DNA of 36,766 nucleotides from an uncultured Bacillota bacterium (lineage in GTDB: Bacteria; Bacillota; Clostridia; Oscillospirales; Oscillospiraceae), in the NCBI GenBank assembly GCA_947073765.1, contig CAMTMZ010000027.1:1-36766 (forward strand), written 5' to 3'. Of the stretch, positions 8,017 to 16,529 are shown piece by piece. The notes below the pieces were generated by a model that did no database searches, was not told the origin of the DNA, and was given only the letters and a program-made list of their open reading frames with translations. A program made the translations under genes and the position numbers. Every line of letters begins with the position of its first letter. Positions within the stretch are counted from its first letter, which is position 1.

Positions 8017-9570
8017 ATGGATATGGGAAGCAAAGTGACAATTTATACTCAGGTATATAATACAAAACAATATTTGGAGCAATGTATTTCCAGTGTATTA
8101 TCTCAAACGTATACAAATTTTGAATATATCATTGTAGATAACGGGTGTACAGACGGATCGTCTGAAATTATAAGTAGATATGCGGCAAAAGATAGGCGTA
8201 TACGCGTGATTCGATTCGAGAAAAATCAGTATTATCCCCGTTTGAAAATTATGGAAGAGTATGCGACAGGTAAATATCATACAACACTAGATTCAGATGA
8301 TTGGTGGGAGCCTAATTATCTGGAACGAATACTTGAATTTGCCGAGAAAAACAACTTGGATCTGGCAGTTACTGGGACCATGCAATACATTGAGGTGCGC
8401 AACGACAGTAAAATTATGCGAAAGCTGGAACAGCCAGTTGTTCTAACACAAAAACAGTTTGCCCAAAATTATCCTGTGTTTTGGACATTTCCCAGCACAG
8501 TATGGGCTACAATTCGAAGAGCTGAATTGGTCCATATTGTAGATTATGCTCCCGCTATCGGGCACGCATATGGCAGTGATACGATGGAGATGCTCCAGTA
8601 CATCAAGCAGTGTTCCCGGATCGGCATTGACAACTCTGTTCTGTATCATTACCGCATCCACCCCAAAGGCGTTACCTATCAATACAACCCACGGCGGTTT
8701 GATGCAAATATTGCCTATTATGAACAAATCAAAGAGTTTTTAGAGCTCCACCAGACCTTCGACCCACCCAAACAGGAGTGGCTGAAGCGGGTGCATCTGT
8801 CCTCTATGGCCGCTACCCTGGGGCTGCTGAGGGACGCACAGGTTACAGCGGAGGAGAAGTTGACGGAGTGCGCCCGCATTGTGGAGCACCCGCTGACTGC
8901 CGTAGCCCTGACAAACGACTGCGAGGAGCGGGAGCAGTGGTTTTCCGTCATGTGGGAAATCGTTTTTTCCATTCTGGCAGGAGGAGAGCGCACCAATATA
9001 GAAAAGCTTGATACGGTTCTGCGGCGCCTTGCGCCTAAGTGCTGCGGAGCGGTACAGACCGGAAATTCAGAGCTGTTCGCAAAGGAAGCCGGCCTTTGTG
9101 ATGCGCTGAAAAGGGACAGCTGGGATCAGATGGTCTGCCAGTTGATGGATCTGATTGTCCAGAAGCGATACTCCAAGCAGTATGATCTGGGACAGATGCT
9201 TGGCGGGCTGATTCCGCCTAAGACACCGCTGGAAGGTGTGACGGATACCAGATTTTTTCGAGAGTACGCAGATGTCTGTATGCTGGTTCTTGGTGAGAGC
9301 TACTCCGCCGCCCTGGAGCAGATGACCGGCCTGCTGTTGGAAGAAAAAAAGCTGTATGACGCAGAGAGATTTCTAGAGCTGTATCTGTCCCTTTCCGCCC
9401 TGGAGGAGCAGATTCCGGCGTTCCTGTTTGGCAAAACGCGGTTGGCCTGGCTCTATTTGCGGCAGAACCGCCGGGAGGAGTGTAAATCTATGGTGGATGA
9501 GCTGACGGAAATGGGCCTGTACAATGAGGAGCTGACGGAGCTCCATCAGGCGTTGGAGGAACAGTCATGA
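8017..9570 (+). CDS. GT2 glycosyltransferase with C-terminal helical domain; mosaic base composition
   Basis: This 517-residue protein starts with a GT-A family 2 domain (VTIYTQVYNTKQYLEQ, QTYTNFEYIIVDNGCTDGS, TLDSDDWWEPNYL with the DxD site) spanning about residues 5-235. A Leu/Glu-rich helical region follows, similar in style to the tail of the gene at 468. Composition changes sharply inside the gene: the catalytic half is AT-rich like the radical SAM block, whereas from about 8745 (near residue 243) it is as GC-rich as the flanks. The reading frame is intact across the change, so this is probably a recombination joint that swapped the catalytic domain onto a resident tail. It overlaps the next gene (ATGA). 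Confidence 0.82.
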   Translation: MDMGSKVTIYTQVYNTKQYLEQCISSVLSQTYTNFEYIIVDNGCTDGSSEIISRYAAKDRRIRVIRFEKNQYYPRLKIMEEYATGKYHTTLDSDDWWEPNYLERILEFAEKNNLDLAVTGTMQYIEVRNDSKIMRKLEQPVVLTQKQFAQNYPVFWTFPSTVWATIRRAELVHIVDYAPAIGHAYGSDTMEMLQYIKQCSRIGIDNSVLYHYRIHPKGVTYQYNPRRFDANIAYYEQIKEFLELHQTFDPPKQEWLKRVHLSSMAATLGLLRDAQVTAEEKLTECARIVEHPLTAVALTNDCEEREQWFSVMWEIVFSILAGGERTNIEKLDTVLRRLAPKCCGAVQTGNSELFAKEAGLCDALKRDSWDQMVCQLMDLIVQKRYSKQYDLGQMLGGLIPPKTPLEGVTDTRFFREYADVCMLVLGESYSAALEQMTGLLLEEKKLYDAERFLELYLSLSALEEQIPAFLFGKTRLAWLYLRQNRREECKSMVDELTEMGLYNEELTELHQALEEQS

Positions 9571-10721
9571 AAAAGCTTCTGCTCTATGGCCATGGCGGCG
9601 CTTATAACCACGGGGCAGAAGCCATTCTGCGCTCCAGCCTGCCTGTTTTCCGCAGGGCGGGTATCCCGATTTTGTTGTCTACACATTTTCCGGAGCAGGA
9701 CCGGGAGTTTGGTCTGGACAAGCTGGTAGACCGTCTGATTCCAGCGGATTTGACCCTGGTGTCAAAGGAGAAAGCCGCTCCTGATTTTACAGATCGGGAG
9801 CGGCTTGCCGCACAAATCTATCAAGATGCCCTGGGAGAGATCGACAGCGAGACCGTTTGCGTTGGTGTGGGAGGAGACAATTACTGCTATCCCAACTGGC
9901 ATCGGCAGAGTATTTTCCACCGAACGGTCAAAGAACGGGGAGGACAGAGCGTCCTGTGGGGCTGCTCCATTCAGCCGGAGATGATCGACCAGCGGATGGA
10001 GCGGGTTTTGCGGGAGCACGACCATATCTTTGCTCGGGAGAGCCAGACAGCGAAGGCCCTGCGGGCCCATGGTGTCACACAGGTGACACAGCAGCCGGAC
10101 CCGGCCTTTTTCCTGGACCCGGAGCCGGTGCCGGTTCCAGAGGGCGTTCAGGGAAAGACAGCGGCGATAAACCTGAGCCCGCTGATGCTGCGGCGGTCTG
10201 ACTGGCTGCTGGACGACTTTGTGGAGACCGCACATGTTCTATTGGAAAAGGCGGATACATTGCTGCTGCTGCCTCATGTCACCATGCCGGCGGATGACGA
10301 CCGGGAAGCTCTGGATAGGATGGCCAGGCGCCTCTCGCTGGAGGAGCGCGGCCGGGTTTGCTGGGCTCCGAAAAATGCCAATGCGGCCCAGAGGAAATAT
10401 CTGATTTCCCAATGCGAGCTTCTGGTCTGCTGCCGCACCCACGCATCCATCGCGGGATACTCAACTGGAGTACCTACATTGGTAGTGGGGTATTCTGTAA
10501 AATCTCAGGGAATTGGTCTGGACTTAGGAATGGAACAATGGGTAATTTCCGATAGGGACAGCGCAAAACTTCCGGAGCGGACGGCAGAACTGTGGAGAAG
10601 CCGGCGTCAAATCCAGGCCGACCTGTTGGCAAAACTGGGCGGGCTATATTTTGGACAGGACATTGCGCTATGCGGAAACCAACAAAACCAAAGGTTAAAA
10701 TTTGTGCAAGATATTAAATAA
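9567..10721 (+). CDS. Polysaccharide pyruvyl transferase family protein
   Basis: The 384-residue protein belongs to the polysaccharide pyruvyl transferase family, which transfers pyruvate from phosphoenolpyruvate to glycan sugars as a ketal. Evidence is the GHGGAYNHGAEAIL start, VGVGGDNY, LWGCSIQPE, AINLSPL, and the C-terminal CRTHASIAGYSTGVP, equivalent to the family's R-x-H motif in a GT-B-like fold. Length is typical. Its ATG overlaps the stop of the preceding glycosyltransferase, and it is the last gene of the island before a 175-base gap. Pyruvylation would add negative charge to the surface glycan; the acceptor sugar is not predictable. Some family members act in other sulfur or sugar chemistry, so the donor is an inference. 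Confidence 0.82.
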   Translation: MKKLLLYGHGGAYNHGAEAILRSSLPVFRRAGIPILLSTHFPEQDREFGLDKLVDRLIPADLTLVSKEKAAPDFTDRERLAAQIYQDALGEIDSETVCVGVGGDNYCYPNWHRQSIFHRTVKERGGQSVLWGCSIQPEMIDQRMERVLREHDHIFARESQTAKALRAHGVTQVTQQPDPAFFLDPEPVPVPEGVQGKTAAINLSPLMLRRSDWLLDDFVETAHVLLEKADTLLLLPHVTMPADDDREALDRMARRLSLEERGRVCWAPKNANAAQRKYLISQCELLVCCRTHASIAGYSTGVPTLVVGYSVKSQGIGLDLGMEQWVISDRDSAKLPERTAELWRSRRQIQADLLAKLGGLYFGQDIALCGNQQNQRLKFVQDIK

Positions 10722-10796
10722 AGCGAAATTTGATAGACAGGTTTTGCCGGGAAACACAATGACCATACAACTTTTATCATTTTCTCAAAAAAGATG

Positions 10797-10825
10797 TTGA
10801 AAGAAAGAATGATCAATGTTAAATT
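10797..10825 (+). promoter_or_regulatory. Candidate promoter for the TTT transporter / sulfatase genes
   Basis: TTGAAA (10797-10802) lies 16 or 17 bases before an AT-rich -10 candidate (TTAAAT or TAAATT, 10819-10825), each a 4 of 6 match. It is the best sigma-70-like pair in the 175-base gap ahead of the binding-protein gene. No clear operator palindrome was seen. Confidence 0.4.
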
Positions 10826-10896
10826 AAGGTTACCACAGGTGCGGGAAGGAGCGACATTGACCGTGCCTGAAACAAAACTGAAAAAGGAGTATGATC

Positions 10897-11862
10897 ATGA
10901 AAAAGAAAATTCTCAGCCTTGCCCTGGTTGGCGCTATGTGCGTAACGTTGCTCGCCTCCTGCGGCGGCAAGAAAAACACCACCTGGAAGGTCACCTGCCC
11001 CTGGGCCCCCTCCGGCGTGGCCGCTATGGTGAGCCAGCAGGCCGCCACCAAGTCCACCAGCTATTCTGAGACCATCACCCTGGTGGCCGAGGCCATCAAG
11101 GGCGACGCCGCCACCGTGAACACCTGGGTGGCCGACACCAAGGCCAACGCCACCGAGCTGGTGTTTGTGGGCGAGGGCCTTCTGTCCATCACCTCCATCC
11201 TGGACCCCAGCAAGATGCAGTTCAGCTATGAGGACTTCGTCTTTGTGGAGAACCTGTACTCCTCCATCTTTGTCCTGTCCGCCGACGCCAAGCTGAATAT
11301 CGGCACCATTGCCGATCTGGAGGCCTATGTGCAGCAGGGCAATGAGATCAGCGTGGCCGTCAACGGCGCCACCAGCTCCGAGGCCTTCCTGGCCGCCGCC
11401 CTGTTCGGTTCCATGGGCGTTGGTGACAAGCTGAAGCTCACCCCCTACCAGTCCGCCGCTGAGGCCGCCCAGGCCGTGGCCCGGGGCGAGACCCAGTTCG
11501 CCGTCTCCCACCAGTCCCAGATTCTGGAGACCTATCAGCAGAATGGTGTCACTGTGGTGTGCGCCTTCGACGAGAACGACATCGCCAACGGCCCCTTCGC
11601 CGGCGTTGAGGGTGTGGGCCAGCACGGCTACCCCTACTTCCGCAACCGCTGCTTCATCATGGCCCGCGCCGGCACCGATGAGGACAAGGTGAAGGAGCTG
11701 AAGGAGCTCTACGGCAAGATCCTGGCCGACCAGGAGGTCGCTGACTGGCTGAACGACACCATGCTGCTGGAGGTGGACACCATGTCCGTGGAGGACGTGG
11801 AGGCCCATGTTGAGAACGTAAAGAACATCGTCAACGAGTATAAGGACATCGTTGCCGGCTGA
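10897..11862 (+). CDS. tctC: Tripartite tricarboxylate transporter binding lipoprotein (TctC/Bug family)
   Basis: A 321-residue extracytoplasmic solute receptor. A type II signal peptide is visible: MKKKILSLAL, hydrophobic core, then LLASC with the lipidated cysteine at about residue 22. The mature part begins WKVTCPWAPSG, the first strand of TctC/Bug receptors (which usually read P-x-x-P-G-G), and continues with YSETITLVAEAIKGDAA and a C-terminal KVKELKELYGKI helix. These receptors bind carboxylates and hand them to TctA/TctB. ATG at 10897 is chosen because AAAAAGGAG ends 7 bases upstream; ATG 10891 is too close. The sulfatase downstream suggests a sulfated or otherwise anionic ligand, by inference. 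Confidence 0.85.
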   Translation: MKKKILSLALVGAMCVTLLASCGGKKNTTWKVTCPWAPSGVAAMVSQQAATKSTSYSETITLVAEAIKGDAATVNTWVADTKANATELVFVGEGLLSITSILDPSKMQFSYEDFVFVENLYSSIFVLSADAKLNIGTIADLEAYVQQGNEISVAVNGATSSEAFLAAALFGSMGVGDKLKLTPYQSAAEAAQAVARGETQFAVSHQSQILETYQQNGVTVVCAFDENDIANGPFAGVEGVGQHGYPYFRNRCFIMARAGTDEDKVKELKELYGKILADQEVADWLNDTMLLEVDTMSVEDVEAHVENVKNIVNEYKDIVAG

Positions 11863-11885
11863 TCTGAGTACCACAGCGGATATGC

Positions 11886-11926
11886 GGGGAATGGGATCGG
11901 GAGGAATCCCGCCCATTCCCCCTTTT
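11886..11926 (+). terminator. Stem-loop between binding protein and permease genes (partial terminator)
   Basis: GGGGAATGGG (11886-11895) pairs with CCCATTCCCC (11912-11921), with an inner GGG/CCC, and is followed by CTTTT. Such leaky terminators between a binding-protein gene and its permease genes keep the receptor in excess or stabilise its mRNA. That role is inferred from position. Confidence 0.65.
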
Positions 11927-11947
11927 GATCAGGAAAGGAGGTTCCCC

Positions 11948-12463
11948 ATGAGTAAATGGGTGGAGCAGTTCAACGGCCGCATGGATTCCTGGGGCCGGAA
12001 GCTGCATGAGAAAGAGATTCGGATCCCGATAGATTTGGTTACCGGCGTGTTATTTTTCCTCGTTGCCCTTGTGATTTTGCTGGTTATGCCCGACCAGGTG
12101 GCGATTTCCGAGAAGGACGTGGTCAACGGACGGGCTTTCCCCACGCTGCTGATGGTGGTGATGATGCTCTGTTGCGCTATGCTGGTGGGCAAGGAGCTGT
12201 ATAAGCTGGCGACCAAGCAGCCCCTAAACTGGAAGGTTATCAACGTTCAGGTGGAGATCAAGGCCCTGGTGATCCTGGCTATTCTGGTGGGCACCTGGCT
12301 GCTCAGCAGGCTCACCGGTCTGTTTGTCGTGGGGGCTGTCTTCTGCTGCCTGAGCTTTCTGCTCTACTTCCGGTGCCGGAAGAAGTCCTACTATGTCATT
12401 ACCCTGGCGCTGGCGGTGGCGATCTGGGCTGCCTTCCGCTTCGCCCTGGGCGTGGACTTTTAA
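11948..12463 (+). CDS. tctB: Tripartite tricarboxylate transporter small membrane subunit (TctB)
   Basis: A 171-residue membrane protein with about four hydrophobic segments: a first near residues 30-48 (LVTGVLFFLVALVILLVM), a second around MVVMMLCCAML, a third around ALVILAILVGTWLL and a terminal pair. This is the TctB pattern, and it sits between TctC and TctA as usual. It helps form the sodium- or proton-driven membrane complex. The ATG at 11948 follows an excellent AGGAAAGGAGG site; an upstream in-frame start at 11852 would overlap the receptor gene and cover the stem-loop, so it is rejected. Confidence 0.82.
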   Translation: MSKWVEQFNGRMDSWGRKLHEKEIRIPIDLVTGVLFFLVALVILLVMPDQVAISEKDVVNGRAFPTLLMVVMMLCCAMLVGKELYKLATKQPLNWKVINVQVEIKALVILAILVGTWLLSRLTGLFVVGAVFCCLSFLLYFRCRKKSYYVITLALAVAIWAAFRFALGVDF

Positions 12464-12478
12464 GGAGGGGGAGAGCCT

Positions 12479-13981
12479 ATGCTGCAGTATATTATTCCGG
12501 CCACCGGCCTGTTGTTTACCCTGGAAAACATCTTGTGGATCAACATCGGTGTGTTCATCGGCTCGGTCTTCGCGGCCATCCCCGGTCTGAGCGTCATCCT
12601 GTGCGTGATCCTCTTCCTGCCCGTCACCTACTCCATGACGGCCATCCCCGGCATGATGTTCCTGCTGGGCATCTACTGCGCCGGCGGCTACGGCGGCAGC
12701 GTGTCCGCCATTCTTATCAACACCCCCGGCACCCCCCACGCGGCGGCCACCATGCTGGACGGACACCCCCTGTCTCAGCAGGGCCGCACCAAGGTGGCGC
12801 TGAAGATCGCCCTGTACGCCTCCACCTTTGGCGGAGTGTTCTCCGCCCTGATGCTGCTGTTTCTGGGGCCGCAGGTGGCCAAAATTGCCGCTCAGCTGGG
12901 CACAGCGGAGTATTTTATGGTATGCGTATTCGGTTTGACCATCATCGCCGGCGTGTCGGGCAAGAGCATGATCAAGGGCCTTATCTCCGCCTGCCTGGGC
13001 CTGCTCATCTCCTGCGTGGGCTCCGACCCCATGACCAGCTATGACCGCTTTACCTTCGGTATCTCCCGGCTCTATCTGGGGCTGGACCTGGCTATCTGCC
13101 TGATCGGTCTGTTCGCGCTGGTGGAGATCATGGCGAAGGCGGAGCGTCGGCTGGACCGGCTCAACCTGGACACCACCCAGATCAAGGACGACGGAGTCAT
13201 CACCAAGGCGGAGTATAAGCGCATGGCCCGGCCGGTACTGATCTCCTCCATCATTGGCGCGCTGGTGGGCATCATCCCCGGCACCGGGGCCTCAGAGGCC
13301 TCCTGGTTCAGCTACAACACCGCCAAGAACATGTCTAAGCACCCGGAGGAGTTCGGCCACGGCTCCGTGGAGGGAATTGCCGCCGCCGAGTCGGCCAACA
13401 ACGCCGTCACCGGCGCGACACTGATCCCCCTGCTCACCCTGGGCATCCCAGGCGACGGCACGGTGGCCATCATGCTCTCCGCCCTGATGATCAATGGCCT
13501 GAACCCCGGCCTGAGCCTGTTCACCACCCAGGGGGATATCATGTACGCCATCATGCTGGGCCTGATCCTGGTGAATATCTTTATGTGCCTCCAGGGGAAG
13601 TTCCTAACCAGCCTCTTTGCCAAGGTGGTGTCCATTCCCCAGGAAATCCTCACCCCCATCATTGTGATCTTCTGCTTTGCCGGGGCCTACTCCGTCAATG
13701 AGAACTATTTCGACGTGGGCGTTGCCCTGATCTTCGGCGCGCTGGCCTGGATCCTGCGCAAGCTGGAGCTGCCCCCGGTGCCCATTCTGCTGGGCCTGGT
13801 GCTGGGCAGCATGACCGAGACCAACTTCCGCCGGGCTCTGCTCATCTCCAACGGCAGCCCCAGCATCTTTTTCAGCAGTGTATACTGCATCATTTTCCTG
13901 GTCCTCATCGTGGCGGCGGTGGGCACCATTGTCCGAGGCAAGGTGAAGGAGCGAAAAGCCGCCACACAGAAGGAGGACTGA
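12479..13981 (+). CDS. tctA: Tripartite tricarboxylate transporter large permease (TctA)
   Basis: The 500-residue main channel subunit of the TTT transporter, with about 11-12 membrane segments. Diagnostic features are the N-terminal GSVFAAIPGLS stretch, INTPGTPHAAATMLDG, and the duplicated motif IGALVGIIPGTGASEA and LTLGIPGDGTVAIMLSALM, which are signature TctA loops. Length is normal for the family (about 500). AGGAGG lies 10 bases upstream. It is followed after 3 bases by the sulfatase gene, so the two are almost certainly cotranscribed. Substrate is set by the TctC receptor and is probably a small organic anion. Confidence 0.9.
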   Translation: MLQYIIPATGLLFTLENILWINIGVFIGSVFAAIPGLSVILCVILFLPVTYSMTAIPGMMFLLGIYCAGGYGGSVSAILINTPGTPHAAATMLDGHPLSQQGRTKVALKIALYASTFGGVFSALMLLFLGPQVAKIAAQLGTAEYFMVCVFGLTIIAGVSGKSMIKGLISACLGLLISCVGSDPMTSYDRFTFGISRLYLGLDLAICLIGLFALVEIMAKAERRLDRLNLDTTQIKDDGVITKAEYKRMARPVLISSIIGALVGIIPGTGASEASWFSYNTAKNMSKHPEEFGHGSVEGIAAAESANNAVTGATLIPLLTLGIPGDGTVAIMLSALMINGLNPGLSLFTTQGDIMYAIMLGLILVNIFMCLQGKFLTSLFAKVVSIPQEILTPIIVIFCFAGAYSVNENYFDVGVALIFGALAWILRKLELPPVPILLGLVLGSMTETNFRRALLISNGSPSIFFSSVYCIIFLVLIVAAVGTIVRGKVKERKAATQKED

Positions 13982-13984
13982 CAA

Positions 13985-15337
13985 ATGCCCAACAACATTA
14001 TTTTCTACTTTACCGACCAGCAGCGGTGGGACACCTGCGGCTGCTTTGGACAGCCCCTGGACATCACGCCCAACCTGGACCAGCTGGCCCGGGAGGGGGT
14101 CAAGTTTGACAACGCCTTCTCCCCCCAGCCGGTGTGCGGCCCCTGCCGCGCCCTGTTCCAGACCGGCAAGTGGCCCACCGAGACGGGCTGCTTCCGCAAC
14201 AACATCATGCTGCCCGCCGGGGTGAAGACCTTGGGCAATTATATTGAGGAGGCGGGCTATGAGACCGCCTACATCGGCAAGTGGCACCTGGCCAGCGACG
14301 GGGAGCTGGAGAAGCCCCCCACCATCGACCACACCGTCACCGCCGTTCCCCGGGAGCTGCGGGGGGGCTACACAGGCTTCTGGCGCGCCGCCGACGTGCT
14401 GGAGTTCACCTCCCACGGCTACGACGGCTTTGTCTTTGACGAGAACGACCAGCGCGTTGACTTCAAGGGCTATCGAGCCGACTGCATCAACGACATGGCC
14501 CTGGAGTTCTTCGACCAGTACGACGGGAAAAAGCCCTTCTTCATGACCATCTCCCAGATCGAGCCCCACCACCAGAACGACCGGAAGCACTACGAGGGGC
14601 CGGAGGGCTCCAAGGAGCGGTTTAAGGACTTCGTTCTGCCCGAGGATTTGAAGGTTCTGGGGGGCAACGCGGCGGAGGAGTACCCCGACTACCTGGGCCA
14701 GTGCGCCAGCCTGGACGAAAACCTGGGCCGTCTGGTGGCTAAGCTGAAGGAGAAGGGGCTGTATGAGAATACAGTGATCATCTTCGCCTCCGACCATGGC
14801 TCCCACTTCCTCACCCGCAACCGGGACTCTCACCTCAACGGCTACGACGACTACAAGCGCTCCTGTCACGACGCGGCCCTCCATGTGCCGCTGGTCATCG
14901 CCGGCGGGCCCTTCAAGGGGGGCGCCGCGGTGGAGGAGCTGGTGAGCACCGCCAGCCTGCCCAAGACCATCCTGGCCCTGGCCGGGGTGGACGTGGGGGA
15001 GGCCATGATTGGGGAAAACCTCCTTGACGTGGTGGAGAAAAAGGAGGATAATAGACCCAATGAGGTTTTCGCGCAGATCTCCGAGAGCCGGGTGGGCCGG
15101 TGTATCCGCACGGCCCGGTATACCTACTCCGTCTACGCCCCCGGCGTCAATGGCGGTGAGAAGGCGGCGGCGGACGTGTACGCCGACGACTTCCTCTACG
15201 ACATGGAGAAGGACCCCCACCAGCTGAACAATGTGGTGGCCGACCCCGCCTATGCCCAGGTGAAGGAGGAGATGCGGGAGCGGCTGTTGGACTGGATCCA
15301 GCGGGCGGAGGGGACCCGGCCTCTCATTACCGACTAA
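13985..15337 (+). CDS. Cytoplasmic S1-family sulfatase (Cys-type)
   Basis: The 450-residue enzyme hydrolyses sulfate esters. MPNNIIFYFTDQQRWDT holds metal ligands; VCGPCR provides the C51-x-P53-x-R55 signature in which Cys51 would be oxidised to formylglycine; IGKWHL carries another conserved Lys/His; ASDHGSH holds metal-binding Asp and His. No signal peptide is present, so it acts inside the cell. In an anaerobe the Cys must be activated by an anaerobic maturase, and one is encoded at 16530. The direct adjacency to TctA suggests the substrate is imported intact. The natural sulfate ester is unknown; arylsulfates, sulfated carboxylates and choline sulfate are all possible. Confidence 0.88.
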   Translation: MPNNIIFYFTDQQRWDTCGCFGQPLDITPNLDQLAREGVKFDNAFSPQPVCGPCRALFQTGKWPTETGCFRNNIMLPAGVKTLGNYIEEAGYETAYIGKWHLASDGELEKPPTIDHTVTAVPRELRGGYTGFWRAADVLEFTSHGYDGFVFDENDQRVDFKGYRADCINDMALEFFDQYDGKKPFFMTISQIEPHHQNDRKHYEGPEGSKERFKDFVLPEDLKVLGGNAAEEYPDYLGQCASLDENLGRLVAKLKEKGLYENTVIIFASDHGSHFLTRNRDSHLNGYDDYKRSCHDAALHVPLVIAGGPFKGGAAVEELVSTASLPKTILALAGVDVGEAMIGENLLDVVEKKEDNRPNEVFAQISESRVGRCIRTARYTYSVYAPGVNGGEKAAADVYADDFLYDMEKDPHQLNNVVADPAYAQVKEEMRERLLDWIQRAEGTRPLITD

Positions 15338-15368
15338 AGGGCGCTGTGGCGGCGCCGGGGAGGGCGCT

Positions 15369-16478
15369 ATGAAGGATCTGGACGGGAAGGCGGAGATGGT
15401 CTATCTCTGGGTGCGGGCCTATATCGAGGAGAATAAGTTTTCCAGCAGCACAAAAATCCCCTCAGAGCATACCCTGAGCCGAAGGCTGGCGGTCAGCCGG
15501 GAGACGGTGCGCCGGGCGCTGGAGCGGCTGACGCAGGAAGGGCTGCTCAGTCGGGTGAAGGGCAGCGGCACCTATATTGACAAGGAGGCCGCCCTGTCCT
15601 GGGAGCTGGGAGGCAGCGGCGGAAAGCTGAAAATCGGACTGATCCTCCAGGGCCAGGACGGCAACGCCAACTCCAGCCTGATGGAGGGCATCCGCAGCAT
15701 CCTGCCCCCCGATCAGGTGGACCTGCGCACCTTCCTCACGGACAACAAATTTGCCAACGAGCGCCACTGCCTCCAGACTGTCATCAATCAAGGCTTTCAG
15801 GGTTTTATTGTGGACGGCGTGAAAGCCAGCCTTCTAAACCCCAATCTGGACTGCTACCAGAAGATCTATCAGAAGCGTATCCCTGTCATCTTTTACAACA
15901 ACTACTACCGCAACCTGAAATGTCCCAGGGTGGTGGTCAACGACCTGCGGTGCGCCGAGGAGCTCCTCGGCCTGCTGATTCAACAGGGCCACCGGAATAT
16001 TGCGGGTATTTTCGTCTCAGACAACTACCAGAGCATTGAGAAGTTTCAGGGGATGGCGGCCACCCTCCAGAAAAACGGGGTGGAGTATCAGGACGACTAT
16101 ACCAAATGGTGCGTCTCCAATGAGGCCCACGATCCCCGCTTTGTCCACTCCATCGGCCAGTTTCTCAAGCGCCTGCCCCAGTGCACCGCCGTGGTCTGCT
16201 GCAACTACATGATCTACCGGATGGTGCGTCAGGTGCTGGAGAAGCAGGGGCGGAGGGTGCCGGAGGATTGCTCTCTGGTGTGCTTCGACTACTCCAACGA
16301 GGACTGGAAGGCGGAGGGGATCACCTGCTCCGTCCACCAGGGCTACCGGATCGGGCAGGAGGTGGCCTCCCGGCTGACGCGGATGATCCGAAATCGGGAC
16401 TGCGACGACCTGGGCTATACCTGTGTTCTGGCCCCGGAGATTTTTGTGGGCCGCTCCGTCGGCCCTGCAATAAGATAG
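15369..16478 (+). CDS. GntR-type HTH regulator with LacI-type sugar-binding domain
   Basis: A 369-residue transcription factor of the AraR-like layout. Residues about 8-75 are a GntR winged helix (FSSSTKIPSEHTLSRRLAVS, then RRALERLTQEGLL and VKGSGTYI). Residues about 90-365 are a periplasmic-binding-protein-like effector domain (KIGLILQGQDGN, GFIVDG, VFNNY-like segment, NIAGIFVSDNYQS, CSLVCFDYSN). LacI/GalR-type domains bind small sugars or related ligands. It sits between the sulfatase and its maturase, so it most likely controls this cluster in response to the substrate or product. No operator could be assigned with confidence. Confidence 0.85.
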   Translation: MKDLDGKAEMVYLWVRAYIEENKFSSSTKIPSEHTLSRRLAVSRETVRRALERLTQEGLLSRVKGSGTYIDKEAALSWELGGSGGKLKIGLILQGQDGNANSSLMEGIRSILPPDQVDLRTFLTDNKFANERHCLQTVINQGFQGFIVDGVKASLLNPNLDCYQKIYQKRIPVIFYNNYYRNLKCPRVVVNDLRCAEELLGLLIQQGHRNIAGIFVSDNYQSIEKFQGMAATLQKNGVEYQDDYTKWCVSNEAHDPRFVHSIGQFLKRLPQCTAVVCCNYMIYRMVRQVLEKQGRRVPEDCSLVCFDYSNEDWKAEGITCSVHQGYRIGQEVASRLTRMIRNRDCDDLGYTCVLAPEIFVGRSVGPAIR

Positions 16479-16483
16479 ACAGT

Positions 16484-16509
16484 GCGGGCCGCCCATATGG
16501 GCGGCCCGC
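16484..16509. terminator. Perfect 26-base palindrome between regulator and maturase genes
   Basis: GCGGGCCGCCC is followed by ATAT-centred symmetry and GGGCGGCCCGC, making a perfect 13+13 palindrome 6 bases after the regulator stop. Only a weak tail (GTC then AAAAA) follows, so it is not a canonical terminator. It may attenuate read-through into the maturase gene, protect the 3' end, or act as an operator. Confidence 0.55.
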
Positions 16510-16529
16510 GTCAAAAAGGAGGAGCTTCA

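Noticed and set aside
10819-11916. Minus-strand frame of 365 codons under the TctC receptor
   Set aside because: Composition artefact of GC-rich coding; the plus strand has a signal peptide, lipobox and family match.
13604-15220. Long open frame (538 codons) on the minus strand under the sulfatase and TctA genes
   Set aside because: It is antisense to well-supported genes, has low-complexity Val/Gly/Leu/His composition and no recognisable domain. GC-rich codon bias opens such shadow frames.
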